In this document: piece after piece, positions 33,581 to 42,260 of the stretch
How positions within the stretch are numbered: position 1 is the stretch's first letter
Layout: the number at the start of each line of letters is the position of its first letter
Assembly: GCF_003151135.1 (NCBI RefSeq)
Contig: NZ_QEQK01000014.1
Span: 1 to 64,000, forward strand
Direction: 5' to 3'
DNA length: 64,000 nucleotides
From: Abyssibacter profundi
GTDB taxonomy: Bacteria; Pseudomonadota; Gammaproteobacteria; Nevskiales; OUC007
Program-made: the position numbers and the translations under genes
Notes under the pieces: model-generated
Seen by the model: only the letters and a program-made list of their open reading frames with translations
Told to the model about the DNA's origin: nothing
Databases searched by the model: none

Positions 33581-35563
33581 TTAGAACGCATAGCTGATGG
33601 ACAGGCCGAGGAAGTCGCGGTCCGCGGAATCATTCGCGCGGGTGGCAAAGCTGGCGGACTGGGTGTTCGGGTCGCCAGTGGCTGTCGTGCCGATGGGGGT
33701 GGTTTCACCCGGTGCATAGGGGTCGGTGCCGGAATAGGTCTCGCCGCCCGTGAACACCGTATAGGCGATGTCCGCCTGCCAGCGCTGCAGGTAGCTGAAG
33801 CCAATGCCGGCGCTGACGATCTGGTTGCCTTCGGTAAACGTCGAGCTGATGCCGTTTACGTCATGGAAAAAGACCAGTCGCGGCGACATGTTCACCGAGG
33901 CGAACACATTGGAGTAATCCAGACGAGTCACCAGTCGGTAGCCCCATGACGATTCGGTCTGGAAGCCTTCGCCACCGGCAATGGCTTCCTGGCAGGAGCC
34001 ATTGGCAATCGCGATGATCAGGATCGGATTGTTGTCACAGGTCGGCAGTGCTGCACCGGCTGCCGAGTACGGGCTGTCGTCCAGATCCTGTCGCGTGTAG
34101 CCCACCTCGCCCAGCACAATCCACTGGCTGGCGCCGAAGCTGGGGCCGAAAGCCTTGGTGATCGTGGTCTGGACCTGCCAGGTCTCGATCTCGTTGTAGC
34201 CCTGGATGTAGTCCCCGGGATTGTAGGTGCCCAGCAACATTCCGTCGGTCAGGGCGGCGGGAACGAGGTCGCCACCGCTGTACTGCACCGGCGCATTGGG
34301 TCGATAGCTGATTTCACCCTGCACCGCGGTGCCGAACGGCCCGTTGGTGTTCATGCTCAGACCCCACAGCGAGATGTCCTCGTCGTATTCGATGAAGTAG
34401 GACGCGCGGCAGCTGGTCGGGTCGCTGCCTGGGGTAGAGCAGAGCGGCGCCTCGAAGGGGCCGCCGGGCATGTTCGCCACGTTGGTGGCGGCATTGCGCG
34501 GCGTGGGGTTACCGTCGTTGGGAACGCGGGCGCCGCGAATCAGCGAGATGTTCGGCGTGCGTGAGTGGTAGTTCACATAGTAGAAGCCGAACTCGGTGGA
34601 GTTCAGATTCTCCGCGAAGTAGCGGAAGGCAATACCGGCCTGCGACGTTTCGTCATCGGGGGCCCGATTGCCTTCACGTGGGACCCAGGCGTGGGCATCA
34701 CCCTCACCCATGAAACCCGTCAGGGGGCGGGTATTGTTGTCCAGGCGGCGGCCGTAGCTCAGGAAGATGCGCTGGCCGTCATCCGAGGCCACGTCATTGG
34801 TCGAGAAGAAGTTGCCGCGCGGGTCGATCTCCACCTGCTCCCAGTCGAACTGCCAGACCACGTCCATGCTCAGGTTGTCGGTGAGCGACGTTTGCAGCGA
34901 CAGCATCGGGATTGGCGTGAGCGCTTCCTTGATCTCGGAGCCTGGCAGCCGGATCTTGGACACATCAATGGGGTTCAAGATGTTGATGCCATTGCGGATG
35001 AAGGTGCTTTCACCCCAGCTGACGACCTGATTGCCCAAGGTCATGGTGATGTACTGTCGACCCAGCGAGAAGCTGCCGTAAAGAAAGGCATCCAGCAGGT
35101 CGGCGTTGTGATCCAGGCGTTCGTGACCGCGTTCGCCCAGTTCGGCCTCGCCCCGTGCACGTGACACGCCGGCGCCGCCATTGGCGTTCAGGCGATCTTC
35201 GATGGAGCCGGCATCGGACGCCTCGGGGTTATAAAACGCGCTGCCACGCGTGAAGATGCCCCAGTTGCGGCTAAAGGCCAGGTCCATGTCGACCGTGATC
35301 TTGGCGGCCGCGGACACCAGGTCGCCTTTTTCGTAGCCGTAGTTGCCGTCATCGCCATTGGCGGAGCGTGACGTACCCCCATTCGTGATGCCGATCAAGG
35401 CTTCATTGGGGTCTTGCATACGAAACGCCACGCCTGCGGATAGCGTGGTGTCGATCTGGGCTTCCATGCCGCCGAGATTCAGCGTTGCCGCGGATGCATG
35501 GAACGGAACGGTCGCCGCACCAACAGCGGCCAGCCGCAGCAAACTGCGTGAATGCATCTTCAT
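33581..35563 (-). CDS. DUF1302 outer-membrane beta-barrel protein
   Basis: This 660-residue protein starts at MKMHSRS, preceded by GGGAG. The signal peptide ends at HASA-ATL. The mature N-terminus LNLGGMEAQIDTTLSAGVAF and the many alternating amphipathic strands, ending DFLGLSISYAF with a terminal Phe, mark an outer-membrane barrel; QVVSWGESTFIRNGINILNP is a conserved DUF1302 block. The DUF1329 gene follows 46 bases later, and the two form an operon that ends in a strong terminator. It probably acts as the outer-membrane channel for a hydrophobic substrate or lipid. A TetR-type palindrome lies 140 bases upstream. Confidence 0.92.
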   Translation of the reverse strand: MKMHSRSLLRLAAVGAATVPFHASAATLNLGGMEAQIDTTLSAGVAFRMQDPNEALIGITNGGTSRSANGDDGNYGYEKGDLVSAAAKITVDMDLAFSRNWGIFTRGSAFYNPEASDAGSIEDRLNANGGAGVSRARGEAELGERGHERLDHNADLLDAFLYGSFSLGRQYITMTLGNQVVSWGESTFIRNGINILNPIDVSKIRLPGSEIKEALTPIPMLSLQTSLTDNLSMDVVWQFDWEQVEIDPRGNFFSTNDVASDDGQRIFLSYGRRLDNNTRPLTGFMGEGDAHAWVPREGNRAPDDETSQAGIAFRYFAENLNSTEFGFYYVNYHSRTPNISLIRGARVPNDGNPTPRNAATNVANMPGGPFEAPLCSTPGSDPTSCRASYFIEYDEDISLWGLSMNTNGPFGTAVQGEISYRPNAPVQYSGGDLVPAALTDGMLLGTYNPGDYIQGYNEIETWQVQTTITKAFGPSFGASQWIVLGEVGYTRQDLDDSPYSAAGAALPTCDNNPILIIAIANGSCQEAIAGGEGFQTESSWGYRLVTRLDYSNVFASVNMSPRLVFFHDVNGISSTFTEGNQIVSAGIGFSYLQRWQADIAYTVFTGGETYSGTDPYAPGETTPIGTTATGDPNTQSASFATRANDSADRDFLGLSISYAF

Positions 35564-36171
35564 TGAGGTCGTCTCCCTTCTGGGTCGTTGAAGTCTGTTG
35601 TGATGACCGACGCACGGTCTTGGGCGGCTTGATGCGAATGGCGGGGTGTCTCTCCATTGGCCTGGCCGACCTGCTTGTTGTGCTGTGCGCCGCAGCATCT
35701 CTCTGACTGATTAGTCAGTTTGTGTACGGCGAAGTACTTTACGAGAGCGTTTGTACCCAGGTCCGCGTTAAGCGGATGTAAAGCATTGTTTTTCATGTCA
35801 AATGGGGTGGGGGTGCAGTGCAATCGACCGCTGCGCTGCATACGGGTCAATGCCCGTTTGACGGCGCATCATCGCCCGGCTGAACGGCGCCTGGCAGATG
35901 GGCCGGCGTCGCCTCGATCGTCCCAGGGCGATCGGCCCCGGCGAGTTGCCTGAAACATGCATCGTCTCCTCCAGACGCTGACGTCTCTAGTCCGGCCAGG
36001 TTGTGCCCCGTTGATGAACCCGCCGCTCGCAGAATCGGTTGGCGTAGGGGGAGGCCGGTGATTTGTTCGGATCATGTACCAGCGGGTTCATGATTCATAG
36101 GCCCGCGAGTGGCCGATGGAGGAGATTTTCCGGGTATGGGAAATTGTTCCTTGAGAGGGGGCTGCCCGTAC
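35564..36171. other. 608-base non-coding stretch upstream of the DUF1302 operon
   Basis: No protein-like open frame and no RNA gene is recognisable. The part next to the DUF1302 gene (to about 35800) must contain its promoter and holds the palindrome at 35703-35718. The remainder is of ordinary composition and ends at the stop of the lipase-like gene. Confidence 0.5.
35703..35718. promoter_or_regulatory. TetR-type palindromic operator candidate
   Basis: CTGACT-GATT-AGTCAG is a perfect 6-bp inverted repeat with a four-base centre, 140 bases upstream of the DUF1302 start. The half-site TGACT with its AGTCA complement is a common shape for TetR-family operators. The cognate regulator is not identified; no TetR gene is adjacent, the nearest being the DesT-like gene at 37373-38032. 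Confidence 0.55.
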
Positions 36172-37350
36172 CTAGTTCAGCTGTTCGTCGAGGAAGGTGG
36201 TGACGCGGGGGTCGTCGAGCAGGTCCCAATGGTTCATGCGGGCGAAGACGCGCGTGCCGGTTTCGGCCCAGGCCATGGCCGCGCGGCCATCCTGCGTCTG
36301 ACCCAGGGCGCTGTTGACCGGCACCAACCCATCACCCAGCAGATGGGTGCGTCGGGCCCCGAGTGTTCCGGCGGCCGCGATGGCATTGATATGTGCCGGT
36401 AGCGGGGTGAGTTCAGGCCGATGTTGGCTGCGTTCGAACCGATCCCGTCCCTGCCAGTCGCTGTCGCGGGTAAACCCGTGGCGTAAGTCGGTAATGCCGG
36501 CGCTGCGCAGCCAGCCCAGGCGCGCAATGGGTGCGGTGTAGGGGCTGAGCCGTCCGAGTGTGTCCACCCAGTTGCCACCGCGCTCCAGCGGCGCGCCGAG
36601 ATGGGGCGTGCCGAGAAAGGCAATCTGGCTGACGAGGTCCGGCCAGCGCATGGCATCGGCCTGGAGCAGCGCACTACGCGTGACCAGACCACCCATGCTG
36701 TGAGCAAGAATACGGATCGACTTGACCTTGGTCGGCCACGCTTCGATCAGCGCCTCGAGCTGTCTGGCGAGATCGCGGCCGTTGTGCGAAATATGCCGCC
36801 CGGTGTTGTAGAACAAGTCCACCTGGGTCGCACCCAGCCGGCGTGCCTGGTAGGCGGCGTGATTGTGACCGTTTCGGGTCCATTGCCGGTCGTTCATGCA
36901 CAGGCCGTGGACCGTGATCAGCAGGTGGCGCGAGGGCTTGTCGACGCGCAGCCGTAGCTCGTCACGGTCCATCGGCAAGGGCGAGCCGAACTGCCGCCAC
37001 TGCATCTCCAGCGCCAGCGGATTGTCGCTGCTGAGCAGGTAGTCGCCGACCACGCCGTTGAGTGCCGAGACCACCGCCTCGCGACCGGGGCCAGGAGGTG
37101 CGATGTCATCCAGCGATTCGGCGAGCTGACCCAGCACCAGATCCACCGACTCCCGCGTCACGCCGTTGATGCCGCGTATCGTCGCGTGCACGAATCCCGC
37201 AATGCCCCGCGCGCTGCCCGTCGGCGCCTCGCCAATGGGGGGAGACGCTGCGGCAATGTTGCGGTACATGTCCTCGACGACATGGGTAACGCCGTCAACA
37301 GCATCAAATGCCAATCGGGCCGCGCCACGCAGGGTTTGTCCGGTTTTCAT
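36172..37350 (-). CDS. Alpha/beta hydrolase, lipase-like (AHSMGG)
   Basis: This 392-residue protein starts at an ATG after GGAGAACCGACC. It lacks a signal peptide. The N-terminal 110 residues are helical and not conserved in a way I recognise. The hydrolase core starts with LLITVHGLCMND (oxyanion hole), then ILAHSMGGLVTRSAL (Ser nucleophile), FLGTPHLGAPLE, LGDGLVPVNSALG (acid) and RMNHWDLLDD (His). The GTPH and AHSMGG blocks resemble lipases and PGAP1-like hydrolases. It starts 22 bases after the desT-like stop codon, so it is probably co-transcribed with the fatty-acid regulator, which fits a role in lipid turnover. Confidence 0.87.
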   Translation of the reverse strand: MKTGQTLRGAARLAFDAVDGVTHVVEDMYRNIAAASPPIGEAPTGSARGIAGFVHATIRGINGVTRESVDLVLGQLAESLDDIAPPGPGREAVVSALNGVVGDYLLSSDNPLALEMQWRQFGSPLPMDRDELRLRVDKPSRHLLITVHGLCMNDRQWTRNGHNHAAYQARRLGATQVDLFYNTGRHISHNGRDLARQLEALIEAWPTKVKSIRILAHSMGGLVTRSALLQADAMRWPDLVSQIAFLGTPHLGAPLERGGNWVDTLGRLSPYTAPIARLGWLRSAGITDLRHGFTRDSDWQGRDRFERSQHRPELTPLPAHINAIAAAGTLGARRTHLLGDGLVPVNSALGQTQDGRAAMAWAETGTRVFARMNHWDLLDDPRVTTFLDEQLN

Positions 37351-37372
37351 GGTCGGTTCTCCAGTGCCGCGA

Positions 37373-38032
37373 TCAACGACGGCTCTTCCAATGCGGGACG
37401 CCTAGCAGAATCAGGCGGAGTTGCTGCTCGGCCCGCTTCATGAGGGCCGTCTCTCCCTCCTGGTCATGGGCGCCGACATCCAGCACGTCAACGGCAATCG
37501 CGACCATCGCATTGACGATGAGCGAGGCGATCATGTGCAGGTCGGGCGTATTCCATTCCTTCAGGTAGGGCAGGCGCGCCAGGTCGACGGCCAGTTCGGT
37601 CTGGACCAGTCGCAGCTCGCGACGAATGGCGTTGCGAACCGTGGCGCTGCCACCAAAGCGCTCGCTGGCGATGAACGCAAAGCCGGGGCGATTGGCGGCA
37701 ATGTGGCGATAAAGCGACTGCACGACGCTGGAGACCAGGCGTTCGGCGCTGCGCGTGTCCTTGCGGACATCCTCAAGAATCTGCCGCAGCGAGCGGAATG
37801 ACTCTTCGACCAGGGCCAAGCCCAGCGCATCCATATCGGGAAAGTGGCGATAAAAGCCGGTGGGCACGATGCCCACTTCGCGCGTCAGCTCTCGCAGCGA
37901 CAAGCCATCGAAGCTCTTGTCGCCATCGAGCATGCTCAGTGCGGTGTCGATCAATAGTTTGCGGGTATCTCCGCGCCGGCTAAGGCGACGGGTTCCGCGC
38001 GACAACTTGTTGGCCCGTGTGCTCATTGACAT
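37373..38032 (-). CDS. desT: TetR family regulator of unsaturated fatty acid synthesis (DesT/FabR-like)
   Basis: This protein has 219 residues from the ATG at 38032 (38026 is an alternative; earlier in-frame codons look non-coding). The DNA-binding domain ends in LTREVGIVPTGFYRHFPDMD and ALGLALVEES, very close to the block that characterises FabR and DesT, which sense the ratio of unsaturated to saturated acyl-CoA. A basic N-terminus (SRGTRRLSRRGDTRK) precedes it. It is divergent from desC-desB, the same arrangement as in Pseudomonas, where DesT represses desCB. The intergenic region contains an 18-bp sequence like the DesT operator. The lipase-like gene lies directly downstream. Confidence 0.9.
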   Translation of the reverse strand: MSMSTRANKLSRGTRRLSRRGDTRKLLIDTALSMLDGDKSFDGLSLRELTREVGIVPTGFYRHFPDMDALGLALVEESFRSLRQILEDVRKDTRSAERLVSSVVQSLYRHIAANRPGFAFIASERFGGSATVRNAIRRELRLVQTELAVDLARLPYLKEWNTPDLHMIASLIVNAMVAIAVDVLDVGAHDQEGETALMKRAEQQLRLILLGVPHWKSRR

Positions 38033-38128
38033 AGTGTACTGCATTCGCCGGTTTGCGCACTTCACGCGCACTGGATCACTCGTAATTGGTTATCAAATTA
38101 TTGTAATTAAAGACAATAAACTAAAATT

Positions 38129-38146
38129 AGTGAACGACTGTTGACA
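38129..38146. promoter_or_regulatory. DesT/FabR-like operator
   Basis: AGTGAACGACTGTTGACA is an imperfect inverted repeat that, from memory, closely matches the published DesT site upstream of desCB in Pseudomonas aeruginosa. It lies 59 bases before desC and about 97 before the regulator start, surrounded by an AT-rich stretch suited to a promoter. Confidence 0.7.
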
Positions 38147-38167
38147 TGCTGTTGCGGCTGGTGGAAG

Positions 38168-38185
38168 GTGTGTACACACGTACAC
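38168..38185. promoter_or_regulatory. Second palindromic site close to the desC start
   Basis: GTGTGTACACAC (38168-38179) is a perfect 12-bp palindrome, and GTGTAC (38170-38175) also pairs with GTACAC (38180-38185). It lies 20-37 bases before the desC ATG. It could be a second binding site for the DesT-like repressor or another regulator. No strong ribosome site precedes desC. Confidence 0.5.
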
Positions 38186-38204
38186 ATCACCTGGTCTCGC
38201 TCCT

Positions 38205-39338
38205 ATGTCGAACCGCACCTCGCAAGCTCTGATTCGTCGACCCGCCGCACTGGGCGCGCGTGTGCTCTCGGCGCTGACGTTCCCGCATCCCGTCGCCAGT
38301 GTTGCGGAAGCGCTTGATACGCGGCTGCGTTTGCGGACCTCCAGCGGGCACATCCCTGCGCGGGTGGTGGCGGTGGACCGGCCAACCGGCGACAGCGTTC
38401 GGCTCACCCTGCAGCCACTCGGCCGCTGGTCGGGTTTTAAGCCGGGACAGTTCGTCCAACTCGCCGTCGAGGTCGATGGCGTGCGCCGAGTGCGCTGCTT
38501 CTCGCCGGCGCAGTCGGCGCACCGTGAAGGTGGCCTGCTGGAGTTCACGATCAAGGTGAACGCGCAGGGTCAGGTGTCGCGTTATCTGTACGAGCACGCC
38601 GTGCCGGGGCTGTCGCTGGCGCTATCCGAGCCGCAGGGTGATTTTCACCTGCCCGTATGCCGGCCCGATCGGATTCTGCTGATCAGCGGTGGCAGCGGGA
38701 TCACGCCGGTGCTCTCCATGCTGCGGACGCTGGTGGATGAGGGCTATGCCGGGCGTGTGAGCTTCTTGCATTACCTGCGCCGGCCGCAGGATCAGGTGGC
38801 CGCAGAAGAACTCGCCGCCATTGACCAAGCGCAGGCCAACATCGATGTCCATGTCGTGTTCACCGATCCGGACCACGCCGATCAGGGGGCTGATGCCGGT
38901 CATTGCACCGCGGCACAGCTCAAGCGCCTGGTGCCTGACTTCGACCAGGCCGCCACCTGGCTATGTGGCCCGGCTGGATTAATGGCCGCCGTGGAGGCCA
39001 TCTACAGCGAGCATGGCTGCGCTGAGCAACTGCAGACCGAGCGGTTCTCGCTGGCCCCGATCGAGCTGGCCAGCGGTGACGCCGCCAGCGGCGAGGTGCG
39101 TTTTGCGCGCAGCGAGCGATTGATCGACAACAGCGGCGCGACGCTGCTGGAACAGGCCGAGGCGGCCGGGCTACGCCCGCAGCACGGGTGCCGCATGGGC
39201 ATTTGCAGCACCTGCACCTGCCGCAAGCAGTCCGGCGCCGTGCGCAATCTGCAAACCGGCGAAATTTCCACGGAGTCCGATGAGGACATCCGAATTTGTA
39301 TTTCACAGCCCGTGGGTTCCGTGACGCTGGACATCTAG
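38205..39338 (+). CDS. desC: Ferredoxin-NADP reductase type electron donor for the desaturase (DesC-like)
   Basis: This protein has 377 residues. An FAD-binding domain (VRLTLQPLGRWSGFKPGQFV, VRRVRCFSPAQ) and an NAD(P)-binding domain (LLISGGSGITPVLSML, WLCGPAGLM) are followed by a C-terminal plant-type 2Fe-2S ferredoxin with CRMGICSTC and a fourth Cys near the end (RICISQP). It passes electrons from NADPH to the di-iron desaturase. The order FAD-NAD-2Fe2S and the desaturase gene 56 bases downstream match DesC of the Pseudomonas desCB pair. It is controlled by the divergent DesT-like regulator and the operator at 38129-38146. Confidence 0.93.
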   Translation: MSNRTSQALIRRPAALGARVLSALTFPHPVASVAEALDTRLRLRTSSGHIPARVVAVDRPTGDSVRLTLQPLGRWSGFKPGQFVQLAVEVDGVRRVRCFSPAQSAHREGGLLEFTIKVNAQGQVSRYLYEHAVPGLSLALSEPQGDFHLPVCRPDRILLISGGSGITPVLSMLRTLVDEGYAGRVSFLHYLRRPQDQVAAEELAAIDQAQANIDVHVVFTDPDHADQGADAGHCTAAQLKRLVPDFDQAATWLCGPAGLMAAVEAIYSEHGCAEQLQTERFSLAPIELASGDAASGEVRFARSERLIDNSGATLLEQAEAAGLRPQHGCRMGICSTCTCRKQSGAVRNLQTGEISTESDEDIRICISQPVGSVTLDI

Positions 39339-39394
39339 TCCCGCCCGTTCCCCGGCTGATTACCCGAACGCTAGACGTCTCAAGGAGGCATCCA

Positions 39395-40498
39395 ATGGCT
39401 GAATCAACTGCATCTCAGGCACCCGTTTTAACCCCTGAACAACTCGAGGCTTTCGGGCAGGAGCTCGACGCACTGCGTGACCGCGTGCTGGCGGATCTCG
39501 GTGAACGTGACGCCCGCTACATTCGCAAGGTCATCAAGGCGCAGCGTCGTCTGGAGGTCGGTGGCCGAGGCCTGCTGTTCCTGAGCTTCTTCCCCCCGGC
39601 TTGGGTTGCCGGCACGCTGGCGTTGTCCGTGTCCAAGATCCTGGACAACATGGAGATCGGCCACAACATCATGCATGGCCAGTACGACTGGATGAACGAT
39701 CCCGAACTGGCGGGCGCGAACTTCGAATGGGACACCGCCTGCCCGGCGGACCAGTGGCGTCATTCCCACAACTACATGCATCACACCTTTACCAATGTGC
39801 AGGGTGTGGACCGTGACATTGGCTATGGCGTGCTGCGTATGTCCGAGGACAAGGCTTGGCACCCCTACTTTCTGTTGAACCCTCTCTGGGCGTTTCTGCT
39901 CGCCGTGTTCTTCCAATACGGTGTCGCCTTGCATGACCTGGAGGTCGAGCGGCTGCGCAAAGGCAAACGTGATAAGCGTGAGGTGATGGGCATCGCCAAG
40001 GGCATCTGGCGCAAGACCAGCCGCCAGACACTGAAGGACTACGTGCTGTTTCCGCTGCTCGCGGGTCCGGTCGCGCCACTGGTGTTCGCCGGCAATATGA
40101 CGGCGAATCTGGCGCGCAATCTATGGAGCTACACCATCATTTTCTGCGGTCACTTTCCGGATGGTACGCACCAGTTTTCCCGTGAGGTGCTGGATGACGA
40201 GCGTCCGGGGCATTGGTATTACCGCCAGCTGCTGGGCTCGGCCAATCTGACCGGCGGGACGTTGTTCCACATCATGAGCGGCAACCTGAGCCACCAGATC
40301 GAGCACCATCTGTTCCCGACCTTGCCGGCACATCGCTACGCGGAGATCTCCGACGAGGTGCAGGCGATCTGTCAGCGCTACAACCTCCCGTACAACAAGG
40401 GCCCGCTGCGCAAGCAGTTTGGCACCGTGGTCAAGCGCATCGCGCGACTCTCGCTGCCCAACCGGCTGGTCGGCCTGCCTGCCGCGGCGGCCGCCTGA
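39395..40498 (+). CDS. desB: Membrane fatty acid (acyl-CoA) desaturase, DesB-like
   Basis: This 367-residue protein starts at an ATG after AAGGAGG. The three histidine boxes that bind the di-iron centre are intact: GHNIMHGQ, HSHNYMHHTF and HQIEHHLFP. Hydrophobic stretches around 55-80, 180-200 and 235-260 anchor it in the inner membrane. It introduces a double bond into a saturated acyl chain using O2 and electrons from the preceding reductase. Together with DesT this gives aerobic control of membrane fluidity. Confidence 0.94.
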   Translation: MAESTASQAPVLTPEQLEAFGQELDALRDRVLADLGERDARYIRKVIKAQRRLEVGGRGLLFLSFFPPAWVAGTLALSVSKILDNMEIGHNIMHGQYDWMNDPELAGANFEWDTACPADQWRHSHNYMHHTFTNVQGVDRDIGYGVLRMSEDKAWHPYFLLNPLWAFLLAVFFQYGVALHDLEVERLRKGKRDKREVMGIAKGIWRKTSRQTLKDYVLFPLLAGPVAPLVFAGNMTANLARNLWSYTIIFCGHFPDGTHQFSREVLDDERPGHWYYRQLLGSANLTGGTLFHIMSGNLSHQIEHHLFPTLPAHRYAEISDEVQAICQRYNLPYNKGPLRKQFGTVVKRIARLSLPNRLVGLPAAAAA

Positions 40499-40576
40499 TG
40501 GCCTGCCGGTCGGGGTCGCGGGACGCCGGCCGGCGGGGTGCTACGCTCTGCTACCGCGATTCGGTCTGAGGACGAC

Positions 40577-41617
40577 ATGACAAGCAAGGATGCATTTGCC
40601 GGCTCCAAGGCCGAGGCATTGCTGGAGGCCCACGTGGCCTGGCTGGTTGCCAGATGGGACAGCGAGGGCCTGGAAGACGAAGTCGGGCGCCGGCTGGATG
40701 CCGCCTTGGCCGTGGCCGATCAGCTCAAGCTGGAGGATGTGGTCACGCTGCGATCCATTCAGCAGACGGCCATTGGCTATGCCTCAGACATGACGCTGGG
40801 CGGGGCCATTCCAGCACTGGTGGGCGACATTGCCACAGCGCTTTATGAGCATCCGGTCCACGAGAAGACCCGCCTGGAGCAGCTGATGCCGGACAAGCAG
40901 TTCGAGGAGCTGCTGGACAAGGTGCTGGAGCTGCGTGAACTGCGCGAAGCGGTGGTGCATGAATCCGTCTCCAACCCCATCTTCGCGAATCTGATTACCG
41001 AGCTGCTGTACTCGGGCGTGCGCGACTATGTTGCGACCAGCACCAAGTTGGCCGGCAGGTTGCCCGGGGCCAAGTCCGCGATGAAATTTGGCAAGGCGTT
41101 TGTCGATCGGGCGCGGCCTGAGCTGGGCAATTCGCTGGAAGACGGCATCAAGACCTACGTCAACAAGAACACCCAGACCAGTCTGAACGCCAGCGAACGC
41201 TACCTGCTGGATGCCTTCGAATCTGACGAGTTCCGGCAGGTGGTGCTGGACTTGTGGGACGAGAACAAGCATCTCTCGGTGGCCAGCGTGCGGGATTTTG
41301 CCGGTCAGCTGGATATCGAAGAATTGTTCGTCATTGGCTACGAGTACTGGCAGCACCTTCGGCAGACTCCGCTCTACCAGCAACTCATCGAATCCGGCAT
41401 CGAGGTGTTCTATGACACCTATCGCAAGACACCGCTGACCGAGATACTCGAAGACATCGGTGTGACGCGCGACATGATGGTGCGTGATGCCATGCGTTTC
41501 CTCCCCAAGATCGTCCGGGCCCTGCGCAAAAAAGGGTTGCTGGAATCGGCTATCCGGCAGCAGCTGGAGGATTTTTACCGCTCTGACGCCGCCGCGGCCG
41601 TGCTGAACGACCGCTGA
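40577..41617 (+). CDS. Helical cytosolic protein of unknown function
   Basis: This protein has 346 residues from MTSKDAF at 40577; the 13-codon upstream extension is Arg-rich and rejected. There is no signal peptide and no clear membrane segment. The sequence is almost entirely charged amphipathic helix (LEAHVAWLVARWDSEGLEDE, LRKKGLLESAIRQQLEDFYR). I do not recognise a domain. The gene follows desB by 78 bases on the same strand and may be read with it. Proteins of this type appear beside lipid genes in several gammaproteobacteria, but I infer no function. Confidence 0.75.
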   Translation: MTSKDAFAGSKAEALLEAHVAWLVARWDSEGLEDEVGRRLDAALAVADQLKLEDVVTLRSIQQTAIGYASDMTLGGAIPALVGDIATALYEHPVHEKTRLEQLMPDKQFEELLDKVLELRELREAVVHESVSNPIFANLITELLYSGVRDYVATSTKLAGRLPGAKSAMKFGKAFVDRARPELGNSLEDGIKTYVNKNTQTSLNASERYLLDAFESDEFRQVVLDLWDENKHLSVASVRDFAGQLDIEELFVIGYEYWQHLRQTPLYQQLIESGIEVFYDTYRKTPLTEILEDIGVTRDMMVRDAMRFLPKIVRALRKKGLLESAIRQQLEDFYRSDAAAAVLNDR

Positions 41618-41721
41618 AGGCTTTGGGAAACACGCGCGCACTCACGGCGCCTCGGCAGCGCGACGTTTTGACGCAAAACGGGGCGGTTATCGGACGCTTG
41701 AACGAAGTTCGTGCCGTTTAA

Positions 41722-42126
41722 TTAATTGCTCAGGCGTGTCTTGGCGCGGCGGCCGGCCTGTAGCTGGTGGTAACGCGACACCAGCGAGGCCCAGGGGTGA
41801 CTCAGGTCCAGTTTGGGGAATTTCGGCGTATGAATGGCCTGGTGCCCCTGTGGGGTCAATTCCAGCAGCCAGTCATCGCCGTCGGGGTGCGGTGCCAGGC
41901 ATTCCTCGTCGATCAGGTGGCGTAGCGCCGCAGCGACGTCTTCGGTGCGGACCTTGGCGCGCTGTCCGATTTCATCCAGCAGTGTTGTTCCCAGCAGCCG
42001 TCCTGTCGCCGAGATATTGAGATCGCGATAAATCGCCAGAATCATTGTGGCAGCCACCTGCACGTACTCGTCCGCCGGCTGGTGTCTGCGGTCCTCTGAT
42101 GCGCTCAGATTAATGGGCTCGTTCAT
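41722..42126 (-). CDS. Small winged-helix-like protein
   Basis: This protein has 134 residues from MNEPINL (GGAGC upstream). The central region (VAATMILAIYRDLNISATGR, then RTEDVAAALRHLIDEECLAP) and DDWLLELTPQGHQAI look like a winged helix ending in a beta-wing, so DNA binding or protein interaction is possible. There is no signal peptide. It is downstream of the lysyl-oxidase-like gene by 134 bases but not clearly in its operon. Function not recognised. Confidence 0.65.
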   Translation of the reverse strand: MNEPINLSASEDRRHQPADEYVQVAATMILAIYRDLNISATGRLLGTTLLDEIGQRAKVRTEDVAAALRHLIDEECLAPHPDGDDWLLELTPQGHQAIHTPKFPKLDLSHPWASLVSRYHQLQAGRRAKTRLSN

Positions 42127-42260
42127 TGGCGATTGCTCCAGAACTTGCGTGAACTGAGGCGAACACTGGCGTTGGCGCCCAAAGATCATATCTGTGGATT
42201 ACGGTTGGCAGTGGTCGGGCCGTGCATTATCGCGATGGCCTGTGAAGGCGCCGTAAACGA

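Noticed and set aside
41664-41680. CGTTTT/AAAACG hairpin downstream of the helical protein gene
   Set aside because: The stem is only six base pairs with four A-T pairs and is not followed by a T run, so I do not call a terminator.
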